From assembly GCA_900472925.1 (NCBI GenBank), contig UCJU01000023.1:1-64000 (forward strand): a stretch of 64,000 nt of DNA, given 5' to 3'. Positions 41,938 to 51,252 of this stretch are shown here, piece after piece (the first letter of the stretch is position 1; each line of letters starts with the position of its first letter). A model generated the notes under the pieces. It saw nothing but the letters and a program-made list of their open reading frames with translations. It made no database searches and was not told where the DNA came from. This DNA is from Hyphomicrobiales bacterium (GTDB lineage: Bacteria; Pseudomonadota; Alphaproteobacteria; Rhizobiales; Rhizobiaceae). A program made the translations under genes and the position numbers.

Positions 41938-43850
41938 GTCCCCTCGCCATCGAACTGGGTGCGCCTGATATCGACCGCGACGCCGATTTCGCGATCAGCG
42001 CATGTTTGAACCCAAACGATCCGAAAAGTTTCTTTCTCTATGCAGGAGCCGGTTCAGGTAAGACGCGCTCGCTCAAGGAGGCGCTCCACGGCTTCCGCGA
42101 TAAACATGGGGTCGAGTTTCGGCAAGCCGGGAAAAAGGTCGCCGTTATCACATATACCAATGCGGCAGCCGATGAGATCGCTGCACGCGTTGGCCAAGAC
42201 ACCCTGTTCCCGATATCAACCATACATAGCTTTTGCTGGTCGCATATTGGCACTTACTACACCGATATTCAGGCTTGGCTGCTGGCAACGCTTCCCAACG
42301 ATCTTGCCGACTTACGCCAAAAGCAGTCCAAAGGGCGCGCTGGCAAGGCTTCGGACGACCGCGAACGAGCAATCGCCGCGACGATCAAGCGGCTCGAATG
42401 GCTTAGCATCCCTCGGCGTTTCACCTACAGTCCCAACGGCGATAACTTCGGAGCGGATTCGCTCTCCCATTCCGAGGTTTTAAAAATTACGGCGGCGTTC
42501 ATCCTGGAAAAGCCGGCAATGCAGGCCGTGCTTGTGAATAAGTTTCCATTTTTGCTGATCGATGAAAGCCAAGACACCAACAAAATACTCATCAACGCTT
42601 TCTTCGCTTTGGCGGCTGCAAACAAGGGCAAGTTCGCACTCGGTCTCTTTGGAGACACGATGCAGCGGATCTACGCTGACGGTCTCCCGGATCTCGGACG
42701 GAACATTCCTCCAGATTGGGCTAGGCCTTCAAAGCGCATGAATCACCGGTCTCCCCAACGTGTCGTGCAATTAGGCAATTCGCTGAGGTCCGCCGTAGAT
42801 AACCAAATCCAACTGGCGCGGAACGACAGCATTGTTGGCACCGTTAGGCTCTTTATTGTTGCGGCAGATGCAACCGACAAACCGAACAAGGAACGAAAGG
42901 CGCGCGAGCGCATGGCCGAGCTCTGTGGTGATGCCGGTTGGAAAGAGGATGCCACCGTCAAGACACTCACATTAGAACATCATATGGCGGCGGCGCGTCG
43001 TGGCTTCGTGCCGATGTTTCAGGCCCTAGACAAGGATTCCCGGCTCGCAACCGGCCTGAGGAATGGCGAGCTTGCTGGGCTTCGTCTTTTCACTGAACGC
43101 GTCGCACCGCTGCTTGCAGCTTCGACCGCCGGTGACGCGTTCGCCGTCATGTATCATCTGCGTAAAAATTCACCCCTCTTGCAGCGGTCAGTGCTTGCCA
43201 ATAGCTCGACCCCGGACGATCCCCTCCTGCCCGCCCGAGCTGCAGTTGAGGCGCTTGTTGCGTTGGGGGTGGGGAACCCATCCACACAGTTTCTCGATAT
43301 TCTCGGGTGCGTCGCGCAGCATGGCCTATTCGAAATTCCGGCGGCATTGCGCCCATTTATCAAAGTTGAACCAGCACCAATTACGATTGAGACGATCGTG
43401 TCGGGATCGGATGATGACGAGGCTCAAGAGGACACCGAGGCATCCCCGTCTAGCCTACAGGCATGGCGGGCATTCTTGGAGACGACCTACAATCAGGTCG
43501 GGCCATTTGCCGAGTACATCAGCAATCGGGGACCATTTGGCACGCATCAAGGTGTCAAAGGCCTAGAGTTTGACCGCGTGCTAGTAGTCCTCGACGATAG
43601 CGAGGCAAGAGGTTTCCTCTTTTCATACGAGAAGCTCTTCGGAGCTAAACCTCTTTCCGACCAAGATCGGAAGAATGCGGGCGAGGGCGCGGATACAGGG
43701 ATCGACCGAACCAGACGACTTCTCTACGTCACTTGCACACGCGCCGAAAAAAGTTTGGCCCTCGTTGCCTATACCGAGAGCCCCGATACGCTTGCTGCAG
43801 CGGTGGTCAAGCAGGGCTGGTTTAACGAGGATGAAATCGAACGGCTGTGA
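41934..43850 (+). CDS. UvrD/Rep-type helicase, GajB-like
   Basis: A 638-residue superfamily 1 helicase: motif I LYAGAGSGKTRSLKEAL, motif Ia AVITYTNAAADEIAARVG, motif II FLLIDESQDTNK, motif III FGDTMQRIYADG, and motif V/VI region HQGVKGLEFDRVLVVLDD and RRLLYVTCTRAEKSL. In Gabija, the UvrD-like GajB senses DNA ends or unwinding products and activates GajA. The ATGA overlap and order match gajAB. Both proteins are longer than the Bacillus prototypes, so it is a Gabija-like variant rather than a confident match. Confidence 0.85.
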   Translation: MSPLAIELGAPDIDRDADFAISACLNPNDPKSFFLYAGAGSGKTRSLKEALHGFRDKHGVEFRQAGKKVAVITYTNAAADEIAARVGQDTLFPISTIHSFCWSHIGTYYTDIQAWLLATLPNDLADLRQKQSKGRAGKASDDRERAIAATIKRLEWLSIPRRFTYSPNGDNFGADSLSHSEVLKITAAFILEKPAMQAVLVNKFPFLLIDESQDTNKILINAFFALAAANKGKFALGLFGDTMQRIYADGLPDLGRNIPPDWARPSKRMNHRSPQRVVQLGNSLRSAVDNQIQLARNDSIVGTVRLFIVAADATDKPNKERKARERMAELCGDAGWKEDATVKTLTLEHHMAAARRGFVPMFQALDKDSRLATGLRNGELAGLRLFTERVAPLLAASTAGDAFAVMYHLRKNSPLLQRSVLANSSTPDDPLLPARAAVEALVALGVGNPSTQFLDILGCVAQHGLFEIPAALRPFIKVEPAPITIETIVSGSDDDEAQEDTEASPSSLQAWRAFLETTYNQVGPFAEYISNRGPFGTHQGVKGLEFDRVLVVLDDSEARGFLFSYEKLFGAKPLSDQDRKNAGEGADTGIDRTRRLLYVTCTRAEKSLALVAYTESPDTLAAAVVKQGWFNEDEIERL

Positions 43851-43920
43851 AGGTCACTCGACCGAAACAAAGGTAAGCATGCTCAAAGCAGCCTCCTGAA
43901 AACCTAGTGGTGAAAGCGAT

Positions 43921-45057
43921 ATGCCAACAACAGCATTCTCGGCGCATTTTTCTCGCGAACTGGACGTGGAGCAACTTGGATGGCTCATAGCAGCCAGCGC
44001 GCCCGCCGGAAGCCAACAAGCCATTCATGACTTTGCCCCGTACGCGGATTGGATTCGCACGGACATCCGATGCTCATCTTGTGGGAAGTCGGGCGCCCAA
44101 GTCGTGCGATCAGCAAAGGCACGGGGCACTCACGCCCTTGTTCGGCAGGCCCATTTTCGATTTGTCGATCAACAAGGTGGCGATGCTCATCATCCATTTT
44201 GTGAGTTCTTTGGGGACGGTAACGCCGAAGTTCGTCAGCCTGACAGCCTGTTAAATTTCGGGTCAGAGAAGAGCCAGGAAACGCGAAATGTGCGCGTCTT
44301 GGTGTGCAAAGGCATTGAGCTTGGCCTTTTTGACCAAGCTACGGTTCGTACCATGCGGCAGTGGTTTTTCGACATGAAAGCTGCAAGCCGCTTCAAGGTG
44401 TCAGCAACACCGGCCGCCATGACGTGGTCGCGCAGTTTACAGCGTCATCCCCATTATCATCGCTGGCAGTTTCATCCTGCTCAAGCCGACATGCCGGCGT
44501 TCGATTGGGCAGTGGCTATCAAGCACCAATTCACGCAAGAAAATCTGCCGCTCTTCGACTTTCTGAAAGGAGCACCTCATGACGAGGCTGAATGGAAGCG
44601 GGCCAACGCCCTAGCCGAGAAACACTTGGGGCACGACGTTTTTAACGTCACCACGCTCAAACCCTATTATGAAGCAAGTTTAACACTCTGCACGTTCGTA
44701 GCTAGAAATGGTGGTATCAGCTTCGGCAAGGTGCGCCCAGACTACTATCGGTTAAAAGGGGCTCCACTCCCACTTCTTGCCTTGTGCGCGCTAGTGCTGT
44801 TTACGTCGGCTTGGGATATGAACGTTGCCATAGCGAAATTCTCCAAGCTCCTCGCCGCGCCTGCCCCTACTGACCAAACGCTCGGCAATGTCATAGGCCT
44901 TAATCCGTTCCACGAATATGCGGCTTGGCATCTGGTTGCTATGGCTGCGGAACTTGCCGATAACTCTCCAAACGGTCTCGACTATTCCGCGCAACTGACG
45001 GCAATAGAATCCCAACTGCGCGAGCGATACCGGATTTGGAAAATTGAAAACCCATAG
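43921..45057 (+). CDS. Hypothetical protein with zinc-binding-like motif, third gene of the Gabija-like unit
   Basis: A 378-residue protein starting at ATG with GGTGAAAGCG upstream, 70 bases after the helicase stop. Residues about 52-100 carry CSSCGKSGAQVVRSAKARG then HFRF and DAHHPFCEFFG: a CxxC...H...HxxxC array suited to zinc. The middle has PYYEASLTLCTFVARNGGIS, and a hydrophobic stretch LPLLALCALVLFTSAWDMN near 280-298 that could be a buried or membrane helix. No catalytic motif is seen. Third genes are not part of classical Gabija, so it may be an added effector or regulator. Confidence 0.65.
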   Translation: MPTTAFSAHFSRELDVEQLGWLIAASAPAGSQQAIHDFAPYADWIRTDIRCSSCGKSGAQVVRSAKARGTHALVRQAHFRFVDQQGGDAHHPFCEFFGDGNAEVRQPDSLLNFGSEKSQETRNVRVLVCKGIELGLFDQATVRTMRQWFFDMKAASRFKVSATPAAMTWSRSLQRHPHYHRWQFHPAQADMPAFDWAVAIKHQFTQENLPLFDFLKGAPHDEAEWKRANALAEKHLGHDVFNVTTLKPYYEASLTLCTFVARNGGISFGKVRPDYYRLKGAPLPLLALCALVLFTSAWDMNVAIAKFSKLLAAPAPTDQTLGNVIGLNPFHEYAAWHLVAMAAELADNSPNGLDYSAQLTAIESQLRERYRIWKIENP

Positions 45058-45132
45058 TTATCGCCCTCGCTGCAACGATCTCCCATATTTCCGTTTTCAT
45101 GCACGGGAAGCTTCTGATCGATCAGGCAAGTT

Positions 45133-45936
45133 TTAGTCTGCTTGATCGGACGAGGGATTGGTCACATAGATGATTTGTGCGCCTTGGCTCCAGGCCTCTA
45201 CGCCGACCACGGCCGCCATGGCAATTTCGCGCGATTTGAAACGACCCATTATCTGGTCTCGGCGTGCCGCATTTAGCCGACCTGGCCCCGCAACCGAACC
45301 ATCCCGTTCAAAAAGCATCTCTAAGCTCTGCTCTAATGTCACGCCGGCTTTTTCTATACTCTCCGATATCTCGCGAGCAAACTCTTGAGAATTTCTTGCT
45401 TTAAGGGCAGCGGGCTCTGAGCAGACGTGTTGACGCGATCTATCATAAACCACGCGGTGATGCCCGGGGCTGCCGCCGGTGGTGGCGATCGCCGCGGTTA
45501 TTTCCGATGGCTTTTGCAGCAGCGATCGCTCGAGGATTTCATCATTCTGAAACGCGCGATCGAACTCCCACCAACTCGAGAACTTCGGCGCAACATAATA
45601 GGTATCGGCGCCACTCGCTTCGAATTCCTCGAGTCGTTGGAACTGGTGCGCCGTGGTATCGACATCGAACCGCCAGAAGGGCCGTGACAGAAGCGGGATC
45701 GGTTGAGCAGGCTGACTTCGATGGAACCGCTTCAATTCGTGACCCAGCTTGAATTGCAGCACAACGACCTTGCCCTGATCCTTGAAGCCGACATCGAACC
45801 CGAGATCGGCCTCATGCAGCAAATTTGGAAGAAATGGCGTGGGACGAAGCCCCACGCTCTCGAGAAGGCCTTGGGTTTCACGCGTCACGCCATAACCGTA
45901 GGAATATTCAGATAGCCGTTCATGAAGATTGATCAT
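45133..45936 (-). CDS. PD-(D/E)XK-like putative nuclease, third gene of the Mokosh-like unit
   Basis: A protein of about 267 residues starting at ATG 45936 (MINLHERLSEYSYGYG). The N-terminal part has LLHEADLGFDVGFKDQGKVV then VLQFKLGHELKRF. A Glu/Asp followed by a strand ending QxK is the core pattern of PD-(D/E)XK nucleases, here with Gln-Phe-Lys. HHRVVYDRSRQHVCSE and a C-terminal helix-rich part follow. It begins 21 bases after the PLD gene stop and ends in a stem shared with the convergent neighbour. Nuclease function is inferred. Confidence 0.6.
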   Translation of the reverse strand: MINLHERLSEYSYGYGVTRETQGLLESVGLRPTPFLPNLLHEADLGFDVGFKDQGKVVVLQFKLGHELKRFHRSQPAQPIPLLSRPFWRFDVDTTAHQFQRLEEFEASGADTYYVAPKFSSWWEFDRAFQNDEILERSLLQKPSEITAAIATTGGSPGHHRVVYDRSRQHVCSEPAALKARNSQEFAREISESIEKAGVTLEQSLEMLFERDGSVAGPGRLNAARRDQIMGRFKSREIAMAAVVGVEAWSQGAQIIYVTNPSSDQAD

Positions 45937-45956
45937 CAAAGTTCCCGAAACAAGAT

Positions 45957-47735
45957 CTAAATTGGGTTCACTGAGCCGCGAGCGTCTGCAGGAAGGAATG
46001 TTTCGAACCGCTCAAGCAATGCCGTGGCTAGTTCGGGCGCTTCGACCAAGATCCCAATCTCATCAAGGGCGTTTTCTGCAAGGCCAGCCTGCGAAGCCCA
46101 ATTCATGCTTGTTATGACGATACTATCAGTGTCCCAAGCAAGAAATTTGGCATGCAGCTGAGGCTCTCGCACTGGAATGATCCTCGCCAGGCCAACAAGC
46201 CGTTCACGCTGCCTCGCAACGTGTGGACGCTTAATCGGCCCGGAACGCCGGGAATAATAAACCCGTACATCGGCCACGCGTTGGCCGGCGACATGTGCCG
46301 GATTAAACACTCCCGGCACCATCGGAGCCCCCAAACGGTTCGTGCAACAGACAAAACGATTTCTGGCCCGATGCGCTGCAGACCGAAGCACACGCTCGTG
46401 GTCATCTGCGAAAAGAATGGTCATGTTCGCTGATGGTCCTGCCGCTGCGCCGCGAGCCTCTATATTTGTGAGACTGCGCTTCCTCCTTCGGAGTTCAGCT
46501 GCCATGAAGGTGAGTTCCTCGACTGATCGCTTAGCCACGGCAAGTGGACCGACAATGTTCCTTAGGACATCTAGCAGGTTAGCGCTCGCCTCGTGCTCTC
46601 TCACCTCCGCGGAAATTTCGACCGAATTAAAAGGAGACGATAGCCAGTTACAGGACCCTAGCAACACGACCGCCCCGCCTTGGCCATCATCTGCAGCAAG
46701 AAACTTGGCGTGGCTTGCGACTGGATCCCGGTGTACCAGGACGTATCCCCTCGTAAGATTGCCGGCGGTGAGCCGAAGCCGTAGAGCTTCCATTGCGTTC
46801 GCGTTTTTCGACCGCTCATCTAAGGTCGTTCCGTAAAAAAGGTGCACATGAACACCACGGCGACAGGCGCGCTCGATCGCCTTGATGATACGCTCACGGT
46901 GTTCGCGTCCCTTCTCGTCTTCGGCAGGCGCCACAAATGTCGAAAGGACGAACAAATCGCTCCGAGCAGAGTCCGCTATCTCTTCGAACCGCGACAAATG
47001 CTCCTCTGCTCCAACAACCAATCCATCGGAAGTGAAGGTAGTCCGGAAGGATTCAGTCTCTGGCCGTCTGAGTGCCTTGAGTTTCGGAATGTTGCCCGTT
47101 TTGAGAATTTCGCCTAGCAGTGTCTTGAGATCTTCGCTCGCCCCCTCCGGGAACACGCCATCGCGTGCATCGTTCATGTCGAAAACCACGAACTTCTGCT
47201 CGATAACGGAATTGACGGTCCTGATTCCCCGCATCCACTCTCCCGGACGCATCTGGCTCGCCACCAGCCTTTGAACCCGGTCCGCCATTGTGTCGTCGGT
47301 CTCTGGAGGTTCCCCCTTCGGGAAACCCACGATTCTCACAGATCCGGTGCTGTCACGGGTGCTGTCGAGCGTCACGTCCCGGCGGCGAAAAACTGAATGG
47401 CCTGCGCGTTCATACACCAGGCTAATGCTCACTTCACGTTCCACGGTGCGTTCGGGCAACGGTCGATCGGTATGGACGAGTTCCTTTCCAATCATACTTG
47501 TCATTAAAACTGGTTTTGGAACGAGCTGCACTTCGACGAGACCGAACTGCATCAGGCGCGCGACCGCAGCGTCAATAATCAGGCTGGGGATCGACAATGC
47601 ACTCGCAACGCTTTCGACTGTCCCTGGAACAGTATGCAATCGCAGAAGAACCATCTCTTCGATCGGGCTCCAGCCCCATACCCGCTGGATTATGGCTCGG
47701 GCACGGTAGTGCCATGCGGCGACATGGAGCTTCAT
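45957..47735 (-). CDS. Phospholipase D-family nuclease, MkoB-like
   Basis: A protein of about 592 residues; ATG 47735 is preferred (GGAAAG upstream) and gives an ATGA overlap with the helicase gene. The N-terminus has a winged-helix-like segment (VESVASALSIPSLIIDAAVA). Two HKD half-sites are present: SHAKFLAADDGQGG then LGSCNW (about 341-365), and LHAKFLAWDTDSIVITSMNW (about 527-546). Both retain His and Lys; the acidic residue is in DD/WD. Paired HKD motifs form one PLD active site, which in defence systems degrades nucleic acid. Confidence 0.85.
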   Translation of the reverse strand: MKLHVAAWHYRARAIIQRVWGWSPIEEMVLLRLHTVPGTVESVASALSIPSLIIDAAVARLMQFGLVEVQLVPKPVLMTSMIGKELVHTDRPLPERTVEREVSISLVYERAGHSVFRRRDVTLDSTRDSTGSVRIVGFPKGEPPETDDTMADRVQRLVASQMRPGEWMRGIRTVNSVIEQKFVVFDMNDARDGVFPEGASEDLKTLLGEILKTGNIPKLKALRRPETESFRTTFTSDGLVVGAEEHLSRFEEIADSARSDLFVLSTFVAPAEDEKGREHRERIIKAIERACRRGVHVHLFYGTTLDERSKNANAMEALRLRLTAGNLTRGYVLVHRDPVASHAKFLAADDGQGGAVVLLGSCNWLSSPFNSVEISAEVREHEASANLLDVLRNIVGPLAVAKRSVEELTFMAAELRRRKRSLTNIEARGAAAGPSANMTILFADDHERVLRSAAHRARNRFVCCTNRLGAPMVPGVFNPAHVAGQRVADVRVYYSRRSGPIKRPHVARQRERLVGLARIIPVREPQLHAKFLAWDTDSIVITSMNWASQAGLAENALDEIGILVEAPELATALLERFETFLPADARGSVNPI

Positions 47736-50700
47736 GGGCAAAGCTTTCCGCTTACGTCGACTGGGATAATGGATGCTCCGGGCGCACTCCCGAATACGCT
47801 CTTTGTCAGCACATTCACTTCATCAATCATTTTTCTCAAGAAACCCAATTCGCCTCCGAGGTGATCTGGATCGGTCCCATCGACCGCATCACCGAGGAAC
47901 CCGAGGCTGGTTGCTAGAATGAGCTTTTGCCGAGCACGGCTGAGGAGGACATTCATGCGTTGAGGGCTCCTAACGTGGCCCAAGGCCCGGCGACCCACCT
48001 GCGTGTTATTTCGGACGAGACTGGCCGCTACCAGATCAGCCTCGCCGCCTTGAAAGCTGTCAGACGTGTAAACAAACCTGCGGTCATCTCGCGGGCTGAC
48101 GAAGCCGAACAAAGTGCCGTCGTTGTCGATCAGGTGGTTGAGCAACCGCTCGAGTTGTCTTACCTGCGCCCAGTATGGCGCGAGGAAAACGAGCGTCGGA
48201 AGATGGCCCTTATCGTCACGTTGCGGTTGCACGGATTTGACCGCTTGGATAAGGGCCTTGCATTCAGTGAGATTCCTGTACGAGCCTTTATTGTTGTCTT
48301 CAAAAGCCCGGATGTTGACCATGCTGAGTGAGGGCAGGTTGAGAACCAGAATTGGGGATGATGGTAGATTGTTTGTTATTCTTAGCGTCGGTTTGCGATC
48401 CACCACACGTTTCGCTGATTGAAGCAGACCATTGTAAAACGTATTCGACACCAGTTGGCAGATGGCCGGATGCATCCGGCTCTGCTCCAGCAAAGTATTA
48501 GCTATTGAGCTACTTGATCCGCTTGTACGGACGCGTTCCTCCTCACGCTCTGCGATTGATCTGAACGGCTCTTCAAAACGTGTCGCCAATCCAAGCACAT
48601 CGATCCTGAGTGATTTGTCGTTCTCAAGAATCTCGAGGGCTTGATCTACCTCTGGTGGCAAGTCAGAAAAGGTCCCGAGCTGTCTTCGAGCGTCCTCGAG
48701 CAACAACTCCGCTCGATCGGCATTGTAAAACTTCTTCCTTTCCAAGGCATCGAACGGCGAAAGCTGATTGTGGTCGCCAATAATAACTCTTCTGTTGCCG
48801 AGAAGGAGGGCGCCGACCAACTCGGATCCGTTTGCCCTTGCCGCCTCCTCGACGAAAACCCAGTCGAACTGCTCGCCGTCCGAAATCATTTCCTCGATGA
48901 CATGGGATGACGTTGTTGCGAGTGTGACATTGGACGACCTTAGCAGAAGTGTGTCGGTGTCGCGCAATACTCTTTCCGCAACCGCAGCTTGCCCCGGCCC
49001 TGTAGGATATAATGCTTGCTCGATCTGCTGAAACTGGGGGGTCATTATCGCTAGATCGGCGGTCCGTTTGACACGGCCAAGGACAGTTGCAGACCCTGTT
49101 CTTAGGGATCCTTTTTCGCCGCCATTATTGGCCCGCTCCACGCGTACAACGATCGCTACTCCCTCAGGGAGGGCACCTTTGAGCTCTTGCTCCATGTTGA
49201 CAAGAGTTTCGTGGTTTTGAGCTGACACCAGAATGCGCGAACGGCTGGCGTGTGAATGGATGCTCTTTATCAACTCTGAAATAAGGTATGTTTTCCCCAC
49301 ACCAGGCGGGCCTACAACCACGCTGATCGATTTGCCCGACGCAATGGAATTCCACGCTGTCGTTTTGGAACCGTCCAGATCTTTGGGAGGCTGACCCGGC
49401 GCAGCGATTTCGACAAGCACGTCATCAATCGCAACCTGTGCCGGATCATCGATTGCCCTCAACAACTCGGCGTTTGCTTTTGCAGCTACTAAGTTCTGCA
49501 AGCGGCGCCTCACCGCTTGCTCGAGGCCAACATCCTTCCGCGGTCTGAGGTACAGTGATTGGCCTGGAACGACTGGTTCGCTCGAGGAAAAACCGTACAG
49601 ACGGTGACCGTCAGTGTCTTCGGCGCCCTCAAACGAAAGCTCGGGTACCTTCTCACGCATTCCGGCAAGGGCATCGGATGCCGAGACAGTCCAGTCGGGT
49701 CTTCCTTCGTCGTGAGAGAGTTCGTGTCGCAACGCCTCGGCGCACGGGCGCAGACCGGCCCGCTTGCGCTTAGCGTCCCTCTCTTCATCATTCCGAAGTG
49801 TTACCCAGACCAGATCCTTGCTGGCGGCGTCTGGAGCGCTGACGGCTTTTACGGGATAGATGCGGAATTGCTCGCGGAGCAGCGAGAATGCTTCCAAGAG
49901 AACGAGCGCAAACCATGAGGGCGGCTCGTCACGCGCTCCCAAAGACGTTTTCTTCTTAGCAATCTCTACCCAGCCAATCACACCGAGCCCGGCCCGCTGA
50001 GACCGTTCTTCCGCGCCAGCGCGATTGGTCGCAAGATGGATCCGCTGCTTGATCTCGAAGGCGTCAGTCACTCTATCGTCAGGACGTCGCTTCCACGCTC
50101 CGGTAATCGAGCCAATGCGCCCTGCCTCGACACGGACGTTGTATGTGGCTAAATCGGTCACCAGCTTGATCGACCCATTGGCCATAGCCACTGCAAGGAT
50201 CTCCGGGCCAAGGAGGTCGTCTGCGACGAACCGCAAAATACGGTCCGTGTCTGCCGCCGGAATCGTTCCCGATGTCAACGACGCGAAGTCGCTCTGCATT
50301 GCTTGCCTGCCGGGGTAGAGGATCAATTCTCCCTCTCCGCCGGAACCCACACGATCAACTTCCTCGATGACGTCTTTGATCTCGCGAATAACGGTGCGGC
50401 CGTCAAAAAGCTGGAAATTTGGCGGGTTCGTCAGTCGGTCGAGCATTTTAAACTCTATGCTCGACAAAGGTGGAGGGGCCGTACCGTCCATTCCTAATAT
50501 GGCGCGGGCGGCTTTACCCAGATCTATCCAGTCATGTCTAAAGGAAACGACGCCGGTGTTCCGCAGAGTATCGCGAACGGAGCTTGGGTCGTCGTCCAAA
50601 ATTTGAACGCAAGACTCGTAACCTCCGAGCCGATAGTCTGGCACGTCATCAGAGTGAGAGAAAATAGTGTGCAGGCTGATTGCCCCGTGCACGATGCCGG

Positions 50701-51148
50701 CGTCGTGACATAATGTGAGCCCTTCCGTGATGCGGAGCATGTTCCGCCAGAAAACCTGGCGACCAGTACCGGTCAGAAGTTGCTGAAGACGAGCTCTTGT
50801 CCTGTACGTTGATCCTGAAAGAGGATCACCAGACCTGAGCATGGCCACACCGATCTCGTTGTCGTCCTCAACAACATCGATAACCTCAACAAGCACGTCT
50901 CGGGCGCGACGTGACGTCAGGACACGACGAATTCTCCTCAACCCCCTATCGAGGAGATGTCTGAGGTCACTGTCCAGCGTCGTCCCAGTTTTTCTGAACA
51001 GTCGAACCAGATATCGCTCGCCATCCTTTACGCCTGTCGCAGGTCGAAGGTGTGAGTTCCAAGATGCCGCCCCGCCAGGAAAGGAATCATCTGAAAAGCG
51101 ATAAATGGCGTCCAACGACTTAACCCGCGCAGACGTCGAACTAGCCAT
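47732..51148 (-). CDS. Kinase-like/SF1 helicase fusion, MkoA-like
   Basis: A protein of about 1138 residues. The first 270 resemble a Ser/Thr kinase with ITEGLTLCHDAGIVHGAISL in place of the HRD loop, so catalysis may be lost. A superfamily 1 (COG1112/UPF1-like) helicase follows: Walker A VVVGPPGVGKTYLISEL (about 613), motif II FDWVFVEEAARANGSE, IIGDHNQLSPFDA, and motifs V-VI SDSFQGGEADLV and RMNVLLSRARQKLIL. A kinase-helicase gene followed by a PLD gene is the published type I Mokosh arrangement. A GTG 12 bases upstream is an alternative start. Confidence 0.85.
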   Translation of the reverse strand: MASSTSARVKSLDAIYRFSDDSFPGGAASWNSHLRPATGVKDGERYLVRLFRKTGTTLDSDLRHLLDRGLRRIRRVLTSRRARDVLVEVIDVVEDDNEIGVAMLRSGDPLSGSTYRTRARLQQLLTGTGRQVFWRNMLRITEGLTLCHDAGIVHGAISLHTIFSHSDDVPDYRLGGYESCVQILDDDPSSVRDTLRNTGVVSFRHDWIDLGKAARAILGMDGTAPPPLSSIEFKMLDRLTNPPNFQLFDGRTVIREIKDVIEEVDRVGSGGEGELILYPGRQAMQSDFASLTSGTIPAADTDRILRFVADDLLGPEILAVAMANGSIKLVTDLATYNVRVEAGRIGSITGAWKRRPDDRVTDAFEIKQRIHLATNRAGAEERSQRAGLGVIGWVEIAKKKTSLGARDEPPSWFALVLLEAFSLLREQFRIYPVKAVSAPDAASKDLVWVTLRNDEERDAKRKRAGLRPCAEALRHELSHDEGRPDWTVSASDALAGMREKVPELSFEGAEDTDGHRLYGFSSSEPVVPGQSLYLRPRKDVGLEQAVRRRLQNLVAAKANAELLRAIDDPAQVAIDDVLVEIAAPGQPPKDLDGSKTTAWNSIASGKSISVVVGPPGVGKTYLISELIKSIHSHASRSRILVSAQNHETLVNMEQELKGALPEGVAIVVRVERANNGGEKGSLRTGSATVLGRVKRTADLAIMTPQFQQIEQALYPTGPGQAAVAERVLRDTDTLLLRSSNVTLATTSSHVIEEMISDGEQFDWVFVEEAARANGSELVGALLLGNRRVIIGDHNQLSPFDALERKKFYNADRAELLLEDARRQLGTFSDLPPEVDQALEILENDKSLRIDVLGLATRFEEPFRSIAEREEERVRTSGSSSSIANTLLEQSRMHPAICQLVSNTFYNGLLQSAKRVVDRKPTLRITNNLPSSPILVLNLPSLSMVNIRAFEDNNKGSYRNLTECKALIQAVKSVQPQRDDKGHLPTLVFLAPYWAQVRQLERLLNHLIDNDGTLFGFVSPRDDRRFVYTSDSFQGGEADLVAASLVRNNTQVGRRALGHVRSPQRMNVLLSRARQKLILATSLGFLGDAVDGTDPDHLGGELGFLRKMIDEVNVLTKSVFGSAPGASIIPVDVSGKLCP

Positions 51149-51252
51149 ATTTCTACTCACTTCTCACGTATACCGCGCATCGTTGCATGATGATCGAAAC
51201 GACAACCTACGCAAGTGCAGAGGACGGTATCCACAGAAAGGTTTGTAGGTTA

